6,406 nt of DNA from an uncultured Selenomonadaceae bacterium (GCA_905236595.1 CAJORE010000102.1:1-6406); one strand, 5' to 3'; positions 1 through 6,406 are shown, counted from the first letter of the stretch. Numbers and translations are program-made. The notes: a model not told the origin generated them from the sequence alone.

Positions 1-97
1 GCACCACTACGCTTCGTCGTCATTCCTTGTCTGCCGAAAAAATCCCTCGGCAATGGCACGAACTCATTTATGCAGTATTTCCTAAAGCAATATAAAA
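1..97. other. Intergenic stretch or gene tail beyond the glp terminator, unassigned
   Basis: No recognisable gene is seen. On the plus strand, frame 3 is open from the window edge to a TAA at 93-95, immediately before the terminator stem. It gives about 30 residues ending in HELIYAVFPKAI, which I do not recognise. Frame 1 is also open here, so openness is weak evidence. An inverted repeat (TGCCGA at 32-37 with TCGGCA at 47-52, 9-nt loop) lies inside. The CG-rich wording at 1-30 could also be an intergenic dispersed repeat. A convergent gene ending at 95 would explain the two-way terminator, but this is inference. Confidence 0.3.
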
Positions 98-144
98 CCG
101 CCCTCATAACGATCGCCAACGTTATGAGGGCGGCTCTTTTATTT
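91..144 (-). terminator. Strong bidirectional rho-independent terminator of the glp operon
   Basis: A perfect 14-bp stem pairs 98-111 with 120-133 around an 8-nt loop (112-119). Read on the minus strand, the stem begins 17 nt after the glpC stop codon and is followed by TTTTATATT (97-89), a good U-tract. Read on the plus strand, it is followed by CTCTTTTATTT, so it could also stop transcription arriving from the left. Its position and strength mark the 3' end of the glpABC transcript. Confidence 0.93.
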
Positions 145-150
145 GCCACT

Positions 151-1335
151 CTATAAAAGTGCAAAGGGGGATACGGCAATCCGCCCCGTAGCATCATAAA
201 TTTGTTTGCGACACGAACTACAATCGCTCACAATAATTTCGGCGGCCGAATTTTTTATTATGTCAAAAAGTTTGGCGCCGATTGCCATGGAAATGTTATA
301 TTTGTCCTGACGATAGCCGAATGTACCCGCCATACCGCAACAATCAACATCGGCAACCGTTACCGTATATCCCGCCGAACGCAACAACTCCACCGACGGC
401 AAACCGATAGCCTGTGATTTTAAGTGGCAAGGAGCATGGTACAGTACCGTGCCGCTTCGATCTTTTTTTATTTGCAAATCACCGCTCAAAACGGCCGCTA
501 CGCAAAACTCACCCGCATCATAAACATTATCGCCGGCAACGCGGAATTTTTCGTCGGCAAACAATTCGGCATACTCGCTCTTCATCATAAGCGAACAGGA
601 CGGACACGCGCAAACAACCGGAATGTTTTTTTCTTTCCAATAAAGAAGCCTCGCCGCGTTTTGATCGGCGTGTTTTTTCACATCGTCCAAGTACCCGCCC
701 TGCAACATCGGCGAACCACAACAAACAAATTCTTCATCAACCAAAACTTCGATACCGTTTTTACGCAATAATTCAACATATTTTAACCCGATATTCGGCT
801 CATTTTCATTGCCGGTGCAACCGGGATAAAAAACAATCCGCCGCTTGAAATTATCCTGTTTGGGCAATTTGGCAAACTTATCATAAAAAGTTTTTACGGC
901 ATAGCGCGGCAAATGGCGCTCTTTGGCCAGCCCCAAATGCTTAAAGGCATGGAGCCGACCGCCCAACCTAAGCCCCAAGTTTGCCCAATGCCGACCCAAG
1001 GGCAAGCGCCGTACTTTACGCGCAATACTTTCATGGTGCGCCAAAATATCGTCCAAGCGTGTATGCGAATGATTCTTAAAATACTCGGCGCGGGCAAGCA
1101 TATTAAGCGTACTGACCTTTACATCCGACGGACAAGTCCGGTCACAGTTTTTACAATTCGTGCAAAGCTCCAGACTGTCCTCAATATCCTCTTGCGAAAA
1201 GTGCATACGCTCATGCGCCACACCAACGAGTTTCGGTCCATAATAATCGGGAGTCGCCGCCATTACGGGACAAACGGACATACACGCCGTACAGGAGAGG
1301 CAACCGTCAAAAGTAAATTGCGCTTGTTCGTTCAT
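151..1335 (-). CDS. glpC: Anaerobic glycerol-3-phosphate dehydrogenase subunit C (Fe-S subunit)
   Basis: This is the iron-sulfur subunit that passes electrons from the GlpAB flavin dimer to the membrane quinone pool. It has 394 residues, close to the roughly 396 of E. coli GlpC. Two ferredoxin-like 4Fe-4S motifs are visible at the N-terminus: C12, C15, C18, C22 followed by proline, and C58, C61, C64, C68 followed by proline. Two CCG domains (as in HdrB/HdrD and GlcF) follow: C173, C205-C206-G, C244-x-x-C247, and C303, C332-C333-G, C372-x-x-C375. No transmembrane helix is apparent, so membrane attachment would be peripheral, as proposed for the E. coli protein. The ATG start is supported by AGGAAG 7 nt upstream. 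It is the last gene of the operon, 43 nt after glpB, and ends at a strong terminator. All expected cysteines are present. Confidence 0.95.
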   Translation of the reverse strand: MNEQAQFTFDGCLSCTACMSVCPVMAATPDYYGPKLVGVAHERMHFSQEDIEDSLELCTNCKNCDRTCPSDVKVSTLNMLARAEYFKNHSHTRLDDILAHHESIARKVRRLPLGRHWANLGLRLGGRLHAFKHLGLAKERHLPRYAVKTFYDKFAKLPKQDNFKRRIVFYPGCTGNENEPNIGLKYVELLRKNGIEVLVDEEFVCCGSPMLQGGYLDDVKKHADQNAARLLYWKEKNIPVVCACPSCSLMMKSEYAELFADEKFRVAGDNVYDAGEFCVAAVLSGDLQIKKDRSGTVLYHAPCHLKSQAIGLPSVELLRSAGYTVTVADVDCCGMAGTFGYRQDKYNISMAIGAKLFDIIKNSAAEIIVSDCSSCRKQIYDATGRIAVSPFALL

Positions 1336-1342
1336 GATAATT

Positions 1343-1348
1343 CTTCCT
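1343..1348 (-). promoter_or_regulatory. Ribosome binding site of glpC
   Basis: AGGAAG lies 7 nt before the ATG at 1335, inside the 43-nt glpB-glpC gap. It fixes the glpC start so that the first 4Fe-4S cysteine falls at residue 12, as expected for the family. Confidence 0.8.
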
Positions 1349-1378
1349 AATGTCTACCGAAATAATATTTTTTGTCGC

Positions 1379-2626
1379 TTACTTCAAACACAAACACTCG
1401 TGGCTTGCCTTGTAAGCCGACGCCAACGCCACTCCGTTGCCGGAATGTTCAAAACAATAATCGTAGCCGCTCAAATTCTTCCCGACAACAAAAAGATTTT
1501 CGGCGACAAGTTTGCCCGCACCGTCAATACTGCGCAGATGCTCATCGGTCATAAGCCCGGTAAGCGCAAATTTCTGCGGCACGCCCGCAAAAATGTCCGT
1601 CGGCAAATCATCGTCCGTTTCGGCAATAAAATCAACGGGCAAATTAAAAATCGGCTCGTAAGGTTCGTTAAAACGTTCCATGACGATACCGCCGCCGTAA
1701 AAACCACCCGTTGCCAAAATAAAGGCATCGGCAAAATACTCGTTCTCGCGTGCCGCCGCCTTGGCCGTTACGGAAACTATACGCCGTCCGTCACGTTTTG
1801 CGGCAATCACCTTCGCCCCGCGCACCGTGTTTATTTTCGCGTCGATAATCGCCCGCTCATAAATTTTCGCCAACCGCAAACCGTTTACGGCCGGCGGCAG
1901 TCCCGTCGTTTCACGAATGGGCGCGCCCAATCGTTCCTCTGTGTCAACAGCGGTAACGCTGTTCATTCCCAAAATTTGTCCCGTGACAAACGCTGTTTCA
2001 TTAGCTACATAAGGCTTTAGCGCATTTACGAACGCTTCTTGCGTTTTCGGTTCATCCAAACGTCGCGCCACATCCAACATGGTCATGTCGCGCTTGCCGC
2101 CAATGTGCAAATCCACCGTTACGGCAGTTATTTCTTTGTCGGCGAAAATTTTCGGCAAGGCGGCGGCAACCAATCTTTCGTAAAAATCCTTCAAGCCCAC
2201 AATACCGACGACAACAATTCGTTTTGCCGCAACAAGGGGCGAACCATTCAACGATCGCGGCGCCAAACAGGTGGGCTTTATCGTTCCCGCCGCCGTAGCG
2301 ACGGGAATCTGTGTCGTAAGTTCCCCTTCATAAGGATGTCCGTAGCGAGCCGCAAAGTCTTTGAACCAATCTATGGCACCCTGCAACGACTCTACGCCCA
2401 TTTTACGGTAAGGATGCTTTGACGGAAGAGCAGATAGCGCCGCCGCCGGATTTTGCACCTCACGCTTTTGCCCGTCGAAGCCCAAAACGTCGATAACACC
2501 GCCGGACAAAGGAAGGGTTCCCGCCCCCGCAAAAATGAGCGTGACGGCGGCTCCCTGTTCGGCACACATCAGCGCGGCGGTAAACCCCGAAAGCCCTCCG
2601 CCGACCACAACAACGTCTTGTTTCAT
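1379..2626 (-). CDS. glpB: Anaerobic glycerol-3-phosphate dehydrogenase subunit B (flavoprotein)
   Basis: This is the second flavoprotein subunit of GlpABC, a partner of GlpA at the inner face of the cytoplasmic membrane. It has 415 residues against about 419 in E. coli. The N-terminal Rossmann motif is GGGLSG at 9-14 after a hydrophobic beta strand (VVVV), the usual FAD-binding start. LSGGVIDVLG at 40-49 is characteristic of GlpB. A second nucleotide-contact motif, ILATGGF, lies at 303-309. The C-terminus has the flavoprotein ending NLFVVGKNLSGYD (377-389) and then HSGNGVALASAYKA, typical of FAD-binding oxidoreductases. No BFD or ferredoxin domain is present, as expected for this subunit. 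The start is supported by AAGGGA 6 nt upstream. The gene sits 34 nt after glpA and 43 nt before glpC. Confidence 0.94.
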   Translation of the reverse strand: MKQDVVVVGGGLSGFTAALMCAEQGAAVTLIFAGAGTLPLSGGVIDVLGFDGQKREVQNPAAALSALPSKHPYRKMGVESLQGAIDWFKDFAARYGHPYEGELTTQIPVATAAGTIKPTCLAPRSLNGSPLVAAKRIVVVGIVGLKDFYERLVAAALPKIFADKEITAVTVDLHIGGKRDMTMLDVARRLDEPKTQEAFVNALKPYVANETAFVTGQILGMNSVTAVDTEERLGAPIRETTGLPPAVNGLRLAKIYERAIIDAKINTVRGAKVIAAKRDGRRIVSVTAKAAARENEYFADAFILATGGFYGGGIVMERFNEPYEPIFNLPVDFIAETDDDLPTDIFAGVPQKFALTGLMTDEHLRSIDGAGKLVAENLFVVGKNLSGYDYCFEHSGNGVALASAYKASHECLCLK

Positions 2627-2632
2627 AGCCTG

Positions 2633-2638
2633 TCCCTT
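2633..2638 (-). promoter_or_regulatory. Ribosome binding site of glpB
   Basis: AAGGGA lies 6 nt before the glpB ATG in the 34-nt gap after the glpA stop codon. It supports the chosen start, which places the FAD glycine motif at residue 9. Confidence 0.78.
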
Positions 2639-2660
2639 TTATCGGTTCTCATGGCATACC

Positions 2661-4253
2661 CTAATTTTCGTCGGCAATGTTAAATGCCAATTCATAAATA
2701 GCCCGCGTCATTTCCGCTTCGCGCAATGTCTTGCCGATAAGCACGGGATGCACACCCTTGAAACGTTCGCGAATATTTTTACGCATTTCGACCAACGGAT
2801 CACCCTTGCCGATTTCGGCAAAAAGCGCCGCATTACGCAACGTGCAAAAATTACCCTGGCACGTCCCCATGCCAATGCGGGTGCGTCGCCGCAAATCACC
2901 AAGGGAATGAATGGTGTCCTCTGCGGCAACAACGGCAATTTCGGCACGGGTAACATTCTCACATTCACACAAAAGTTTCCGGCTGTTATCGTCCCGTTGC
3001 AAAAGCTCCGTTACTTTTTGAAAACGTTCTTTGCCCAAGCGTTCGGCGGCGCGTTCAACACCATAGGCCGGGAAATATTTGCGGGCGCGGTGCTTGGCAT
3101 CGCTTGAAACGTCCTCCGTCAGCGGTTCGGTTGCAGTGCGGCACGGTACGGTTACCCCCAAAATCTCGCAAACCTTATCGCTCATCTTTTCCGCCATAAG
3201 GCGGTAGGTGGTGAACTTACCGCCGACGATTGTCAACATTCCTGCCAACCCTTCCGCCGCATGATCGATAATGGCAAAACCACGCGACGCACTGCGCCCT
3301 TTTTCTCCTCCCGTCGGCAAATACAGCGGACGCGACCCGGCAAAAGCCCGCAAAATACGATATTCGCGCAGATTCACCAACATTTTTTCGCCGATTGTCA
3401 ACAATCGTTCCACCTCGGCGCGAGTTACGCGAGTATCTTCGGGATCATCAACGGCAACGCTCGTCGTCCCCAAAATAGTGACCGATCCGCACGGAACAAA
3501 AATATCCCCGTCGGAAGATTTATGCAAGCGGTTGACAATGTGCGTGACCAACCGCGAATTAAACACAATAAGCGACCCTTTGTCCGGTTGCACCCCCACA
3601 TTAAGCCCGGCTTTGGCCGCGATTTTCCCCGCCCAAGCACCGGCGGCGTTGACAATTATCTTGCAATCGACAAATTCTTCCGCGCCGGTCAAGACATTTT
3701 TTATCCGCGCTCCCGTCACTTCGCCGCCCGTTTGCAAAACATCAACAAGCTCCGTATAGGTCTTTGCCCGACCGCCATAGCGCTTGGCTGAATCAATATT
3801 TTGCCAAGCACAACGAAAACCGTCGATTGACGCATCGGGTACAACGTACGCCGAAACGATTTTGTCCGTTAAGCGCGGTTCCAGCGTTCGCGCTTCATCA
3901 GGCGTAATTTCTTTGAACGGTATGCCGCTTTTTTGACAACCAACGATCCATTGTTCTTCGTAAGCGTCGTCATCAACGTCAAGACGAACGAACAAACCTT
4001 CGGTCGGCTCGACGCAAGCTGCTCCGATCCGTCGCAAAATTTTATTCTCTTCGATACACTCGCGAGCCGCCGCCCGATCTTTGACGGCGTATCGTCCGCC
4101 GCTGTGCAAAAGCCCATGGTAACGGGAACTTGCGCCGTTCATAAGATCGGCTTTTTCAATGAGCAAGGTTGGAACGCCGCGCATGGACAAATCGCGCAAA
4201 ATGCCAACGCCCGTAACGCCGCCGCCGACGATTAACACATCCGTTTTTTCCAT
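2661..4253 (-). CDS. glpA: Anaerobic glycerol-3-phosphate dehydrogenase subunit A (catalytic)
   Basis: This is the FAD-containing catalytic subunit that oxidises sn-glycerol-3-phosphate to dihydroxyacetone phosphate. It has 530 residues; the E. coli protein has about 542. The DAO-family FAD fold opens with GGGVTG at 10-15, and E33 at the end of the second strand would bind ribose. HGLLHSGGRYAV (46-57) and VGGKFTTYRLMAEKM (343-357) are signatures of GlpA/GlpD enzymes. VVPDASIDGFR (137-147) is in the substrate-domain region. The C-terminus is a BFD-like [2Fe-2S] domain with C429-x-C431 and C465-x4-C470 around the conserved LRRRTRIGMGTCQG stretch. This domain and the glpBC neighbours separate it from aerobic GlpD. 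The start lies 6 nt after the upstream membrane protein gene, with the ribosome binding site inside the end of that gene, so translation of the two is probably coupled. Confidence 0.96.
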   Translation of the reverse strand: MEKTDVLIVGGGVTGVGILRDLSMRGVPTLLIEKADLMNGASSRYHGLLHSGGRYAVKDRAAARECIEENKILRRIGAACVEPTEGLFVRLDVDDDAYEEQWIVGCQKSGIPFKEITPDEARTLEPRLTDKIVSAYVVPDASIDGFRCAWQNIDSAKRYGGRAKTYTELVDVLQTGGEVTGARIKNVLTGAEEFVDCKIIVNAAGAWAGKIAAKAGLNVGVQPDKGSLIVFNSRLVTHIVNRLHKSSDGDIFVPCGSVTILGTTSVAVDDPEDTRVTRAEVERLLTIGEKMLVNLREYRILRAFAGSRPLYLPTGGEKGRSASRGFAIIDHAAEGLAGMLTIVGGKFTTYRLMAEKMSDKVCEILGVTVPCRTATEPLTEDVSSDAKHRARKYFPAYGVERAAERLGKERFQKVTELLQRDDNSRKLLCECENVTRAEIAVVAAEDTIHSLGDLRRRTRIGMGTCQGNFCTLRNAALFAEIGKGDPLVEMRKNIRERFKGVHPVLIGKTLREAEMTRAIYELAFNIADEN

Positions 4254-4257
4254 TATG

Positions 4258-4266
4258 CCTTACTCC
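4258..4266 (-). promoter_or_regulatory. glpA ribosome binding site overlapping the upstream stop codon
   Basis: The sequence GGAGTAAGG contains GGAG (9 nt before the glpA ATG) and AAGG (4 nt before it). The TAA in the middle is the stop codon of the preceding membrane protein gene. Ribosomes finishing that gene would therefore sit on the glpA initiation region, a classic layout for translational coupling. Confidence 0.8.
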
Positions 4267-5255
4267 ATTTTCCCGAACTGACGGCTGACAAAATTCCGCC
4301 CAAAGACGCTCAATGTGTAATAAAAACCGATAAGAAACGGAATGTATTCGGCGATTAGCCGCCAACACACGGCAATGACACCAACCGTCCCCGCCGGCAC
4401 GCTCTGGCCGAACAAAAGAACAAAACCGCCCTCAGCCACACCTGCGCCGCCGGGCGTCGGCGTAAAATACAACAGGAGGTTGAGAAAAATCATTCGCCCC
4501 ATAACCGTTAGCCAGTCGGCATCATAAATGCCCAACCCCAAAAACAAACAGGGAACGATGGCATAAATACACAGCGAATTAAGCCCCGATTCAAAAAACA
4601 CCCGCACCATGCTCTTGGGGGATGCCGACAACAGACGAACAGCCGCATTCGTATCCCGCCAAAAAGCAAAGAGCATCTTGCGTTTTTTGGCATTTAATTT
4701 ACGGGTGACACGCATTAACAGCCTGTCTAAGACACCGCGCTTGGCAAGAACCATAACGAGGACTATTAAAGCTATGCCGCCAAACATTGCCGCTAAAATC
4801 GTTTCGTTGGCGACTCCCGGCAAAATGCCTGCGTCATGCAAAAAAATAAACGGCAGGAGAAACGCCAAAAAAAATATTGATGCCAACGTGCGGACAATTA
4901 CCAACACCGCCGCTTTGCCGGTCGGTACCCCCGCATGGCGCAAAAACATTACCTGCGCTACTGCACCGCCCGTCGCACCGGGTGTCAAAAGCGCCAAAAA
5001 ATAATTACCGAAAATAACCTGTACTGCCTGATAGAGGGTTATTTTCTCCCCGGAAATTTTGACGAGATGCATGAGACGACTGCCGTCAAAAAACATACCG
5101 AGCGCCATGGCAAAAAGCGCCAACGCCACCGACCACGGCTGAAAACGCGTCAAATTGGCGATGGTATTTATATCCACCGTGGTATATATGACAGTCGCCG
5201 ATATTATGGTTACTATGAATATGGCAATTAAAAAATTGCGATGAAATTTGTTCAT
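4260..5255 (-). CDS. Flippase-like integral membrane protein, UPF0104 / LPG_synthase_TM family
   Basis: This is a 331-residue polytopic membrane protein with about seven or eight hydrophobic segments (roughly 8-26, 41-57, 76-92, 114-139, 150-171, 221-241, 250-266 and 288-313). A very basic loop at 172-200 is probably cytoplasmic. Two family motifs are visible: NYFLALLTPGATGG at 84-97, followed by a conserved arginine at 106, and YFTPTPGGAGVAEGG at 263-277 with E275. Together they match the TIGR00374/PF03706 family, which includes the lipid-flipping membrane half of MprF and the AglD/YbhN-type proteins. There is no soluble aminoacyl-transfer domain, so it is not an MprF synthase. The substrate is unknown; lipid or polyprenyl-carrier handling is inferred from the family only. 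No strong Shine-Dalgarno precedes the ATG, and an in-frame TGA lies 24 nt upstream, limiting other starts. It is 63 nt after folE2 and 6 nt before glpA. Confidence 0.88.
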   Translation of the reverse strand: MNKFHRNFLIAIFIVTIISATVIYTTVDINTIANLTRFQPWSVALALFAMALGMFFDGSRLMHLVKISGEKITLYQAVQVIFGNYFLALLTPGATGGAVAQVMFLRHAGVPTGKAAVLVIVRTLASIFFLAFLLPFIFLHDAGILPGVANETILAAMFGGIALIVLVMVLAKRGVLDRLLMRVTRKLNAKKRKMLFAFWRDTNAAVRLLSASPKSMVRVFFESGLNSLCIYAIVPCLFLGLGIYDADWLTVMGRMIFLNLLLYFTPTPGGAGVAEGGFVLLFGQSVPAGTVGVIAVCWRLIAEYIPFLIGFYYTLSVFGRNFVSRQFGKME

Positions 5256-5318
5256 AATGCTTGCTTTCGTACATTTGCGCCGTCAAACCGGCACCCGTAA
5301 GTAACGCAAGTGTTTTCG

Positions 5319-6113
5319 TCAAAGGTACTCTTCATGAGTGGCTATGGCGTTATGATTATGGATGGATTCAAAGTTTTCACATTCGACGAAAAAATACTTC
5401 AAACCCGGCAACGGTCGCAAAGCGAGTACCATATCACGCAACATATCTTCCACAAATTTGGGATTTTGGTATGCCGTCTCGGTGACAAATTTTTCGTCCT
5501 CGCGTTTTAACAGCGAATAAACGGGGCTTGATGCCGTTCTATCCACCATTCGCACCGCTTCTTCAATGTAGATGCACTCATACTCCGGCGCAAAACTAAG
5601 CCGCATGCGACAGACGGAACGTTGATTATGTGCGCCAAACGCAGAAATCTCTTTGCTGCAGGGGCAAAGAGAAGTGTAAGGGACATCCACTCCCAACGTA
5701 AACTTCAGCGGCGCATTGAGTTGCTTTTCGCCGACGAAAAAGCACGGCACATCAAGAAGTGCCTTCCCGCCCGACACGGGAGCGGTTTTTTCGACGAAAT
5801 AACAAAACGAAAATTTTATTGCCGCCGTTGAGGCGTCAAGCCGCAATAAAGCTTCGTCCAAAATAGCCGCCATTTCCTCTTCGGCCAAGGGCTTTTGGCC
5901 GTATTCCGTCAAGATCTCAATGAATCGGCTCATGTGCGTTCCCTTATATTCTTTAGGCAACGACACGGTAAAACGCACATCGGCAACGACGGACAAAAAG
6001 CCGCCGCCTTCTTTCTTTATCAAAAAAGGCATACGCACGTTATTGATACCGACATTTTGAATGTCAACGCCGCGCCCATCGGCTTCGTTTTGTATATCTT
6101 TAAGCAAAATCAT
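5319..6113 (-). CDS. folE2: GTP cyclohydrolase FolE2 (GCYH-IB)
   Basis: This enzyme converts GTP to 7,8-dihydroneopterin triphosphate plus formate, the first step of tetrahydrofolate synthesis and also of the queuosine/7-deazaguanine route. It belongs to the type IB family, which uses metals other than zinc more readily than FolE. Visible family signatures are DIQNEADGRGVDIQNVG (6-22), KGTHMSRFIEIL (57-68), the metal-site segment TSLCPCSKEISAFGAHNQRS (147-166, with C150 and H162), the YSLLKREDEKFVTETAYQNP stretch (199-218) and FESIHNHNAIA (248-258). At 264 residues it is full length. The ATG at 6113 lies only 2-3 nt from GAAGGA, while an in-frame TTG at 6107 (codon 3) has an ideal 8-nt spacing, so the true start may be two codons later. 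It is probably first in the run of five genes. Confidence 0.96.
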   Translation of the reverse strand: MILLKDIQNEADGRGVDIQNVGINNVRMPFLIKKEGGGFLSVVADVRFTVSLPKEYKGTHMSRFIEILTEYGQKPLAEEEMAAILDEALLRLDASTAAIKFSFCYFVEKTAPVSGGKALLDVPCFFVGEKQLNAPLKFTLGVDVPYTSLCPCSKEISAFGAHNQRSVCRMRLSFAPEYECIYIEEAVRMVDRTASSPVYSLLKREDEKFVTETAYQNPKFVEDMLRDMVLALRPLPGLKYFFVECENFESIHNHNAIATHEEYL

Positions 6114-6338
6114 ATTCCTTCGGAAAAATTACTTTAATATCTAAAACGGCGCATCCATAACCGTTCGCGTCTTGTCCGCCAAGCCTTAGCCGACTAAAAG
6201 CAACACAAAACCGGCAGACCTCAAAGACACCCTTAGGGGAAGTACATTCGCCTTTTGCGCCGTTTCTCCTTCATGCCGCAAAAAAAATTCGGACACTATC
6301 GCCAAAACAAATTTAGGGGACCTCTAAAAACTATCTTT
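6114..6338 (-). other. Upstream/leader region of folE2, no recognised riboswitch
   Basis: These 225 nt separate folE2 from the hairpin cluster and should contain its promoter. No convincing -35/-10 pair is seen; the best is a weak TTGGCG, 17 nt, TATGGA (about 6152-6180). I find no recognisable preQ1 or tetrahydrofolate riboswitch core. A short stem (AACGG/CCGTT, 11-nt loop, about 6144-6164) is followed on the minus strand by TTTTAG. An A8 run lies at about 6280-6287. A 13-codon frame at 6274-6233 encodes a very basic peptide (MKEKRRKRRMYFP) but has no ribosome binding site. Confidence 0.4.
6116..6121 (-). promoter_or_regulatory. Ribosome binding site of folE2
   Basis: GAAGGA is 2 nt from the ATG at 6113 but 8 nt from an in-frame TTG at 6107-6105. 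The spacing leaves open which of the two is used; the proteins would differ by two residues. Confidence 0.6.
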
Positions 6339-6406
6339 TTTGGGCTTCGCCCAAACCCACAAGGGGCTTTGCCCCTTGACCCCAGCAGGGAGCTTCGCCC
6401 CCTGCA
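6339..6406. repeat. Cluster of three GC-rich hairpins, probable dispersed intergenic repeat
   Basis: Three inverted repeats follow one another. The first has a 7-bp stem, 6339-6345 with 6349-6355, loop TTC. The second has a perfect 8-bp stem, 6360-6367 with 6371-6378, loop TTT. The third pairs 6385-6393 with 6397-6405, loop TTC, with one A/C mismatch. The spacers are short and alike (CCCA at 6356-6359, ACCCCA at 6379-6384). Neither strand has a U-tract after a hairpin, so ordinary terminators are unlikely. The cluster runs into the window end, so its full length is unknown. The adjacent motif AGGGGACCTCTAAAAA (6315-6330) may be part of the same element. Confidence 0.7.

Noticed and set aside
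1334..2020. Long plus-strand open frame of 228 codons antisense to glpB
   Set aside because: Its composition is rich in Arg, Asn and His with no recognisable domain. It lies opposite a clear glpB gene, and the codon bias of that gene explains the open antisense frame.
2535..3107. Plus-strand open frame of 190 codons antisense to glpA
   Set aside because: It spans the glpA/glpB boundary on the opposite strand, resembles no known family and has no ribosome binding site that I can see.
4260..5255. Membrane protein considered as a glycerol-3-phosphate transporter or glycerol facilitator
   Set aside because: It lacks the NPA motifs of GlpF and the MFS pattern of GlpT; the NYFLALLTPG and PTPGGAGVAEG motifs fit the UPF0104/LPG_synthase_TM family.
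5277..5294. 6-bp hairpin (with one G-U pair) in the folE2-membrane protein gap, considered as a terminator
   Set aside because: It is short and has no U-tract on either strand; the minus-strand sequence after it is AAATGTACG.
5086..5322. Minus-strand TTG-initiated frame overlapping the folE2 stop and the start of the membrane protein gene
   Set aside because: The first 25 residues look protein-like, but after that it runs out of frame through the first transmembrane segments of a clear gene and turns into His/Tyr/Asn-rich nonsense. It lacks a good ribosome binding site.
6152..6180. Candidate sigma-70 promoter TTGGCG, 17 nt, TATGGA before folE2
   Set aside because: Spacing is right, but only 4 of 6 and 3 of 6 positions match the consensus, which is not enough to call it a feature.
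6233..6274. Leader-peptide-like frame MKEKRRKRRMYFP upstream of folE2
   Set aside because: There is no ribosome binding site before its ATG, no attenuator-like hairpin after it, and its Arg/Lys run has no link to folE2 regulation. A 13-codon frame is easily random.
6114..6338. preQ1 or tetrahydrofolate riboswitch in the folE2 leader
   Set aside because: folE2 function makes one plausible, but I could not find the conserved cores of either class by eye. A covariance-model search with Rfam models would settle it.

Overview
The window holds five complete genes, all on the minus strand and read from high to low coordinates: folE2 (GTP cyclohydrolase IB), a UPF0104/LPG_synthase_TM-type polytopic membrane protein, and glpA, glpB and glpC, the three subunits of the anaerobic, quinone-linked sn-glycerol-3-phosphate dehydrogenase. 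The order and subunit layout match canonical glpABC operons. GlpA carries the FAD domain plus a C-terminal BFD-type [2Fe-2S] domain, GlpB is a flavoprotein, and GlpC has two 4Fe-4S motifs and two CCG domains. A GlpABC enzyme indicates an organism capable of anaerobic respiration on quinones. The moderate GC content, the codon style rich in GCC/GCG and the AGGA/GGAG-type ribosome binding sites would fit a diderm Firmicute (Negativicutes), but this assignment is tentative. An anaerobic proteobacterium cannot be excluded from this window alone.

Layout. Positions 1-97 hold no assignable gene; a short plus-strand open frame ends at 95. A very strong bidirectional intrinsic terminator (stem 98-133) closes the glp unit. 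glpC, glpB and glpA occupy 151-4253 with gaps of 34 and 43 nt. The membrane protein gene (4260-5255) is only 6 nt upstream of glpA, and its stop codon lies inside the glpA ribosome binding site, which suggests translational coupling. folE2 (5319-6113) lies 63 nt further upstream with no visible terminator in between. Upstream of folE2 is a 225-nt leader-like region with no recognised riboswitch, then a cluster of three GC-rich hairpins (6339 to the window end) that looks like a dispersed intergenic repeat.

Working together. GlpABC oxidises glycerol-3-phosphate to dihydroxyacetone phosphate (DHAP). Electrons pass from FAD through Fe-S centres to the menaquinone pool, so the complex links glycerol or phospholipid-derived G3P to glycolysis and anaerobic respiration. 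The coupled membrane protein belongs to a family linked to lipid or lipid-carrier handling. Its tight linkage to glpA is the most unusual feature here, though its substrate cannot be read from the sequence. folE2 feeds pterin/folate or 7-deazaguanine synthesis and has no obvious metabolic tie to the rest. I see no convincing new defence, mobile or RNA system in this window.
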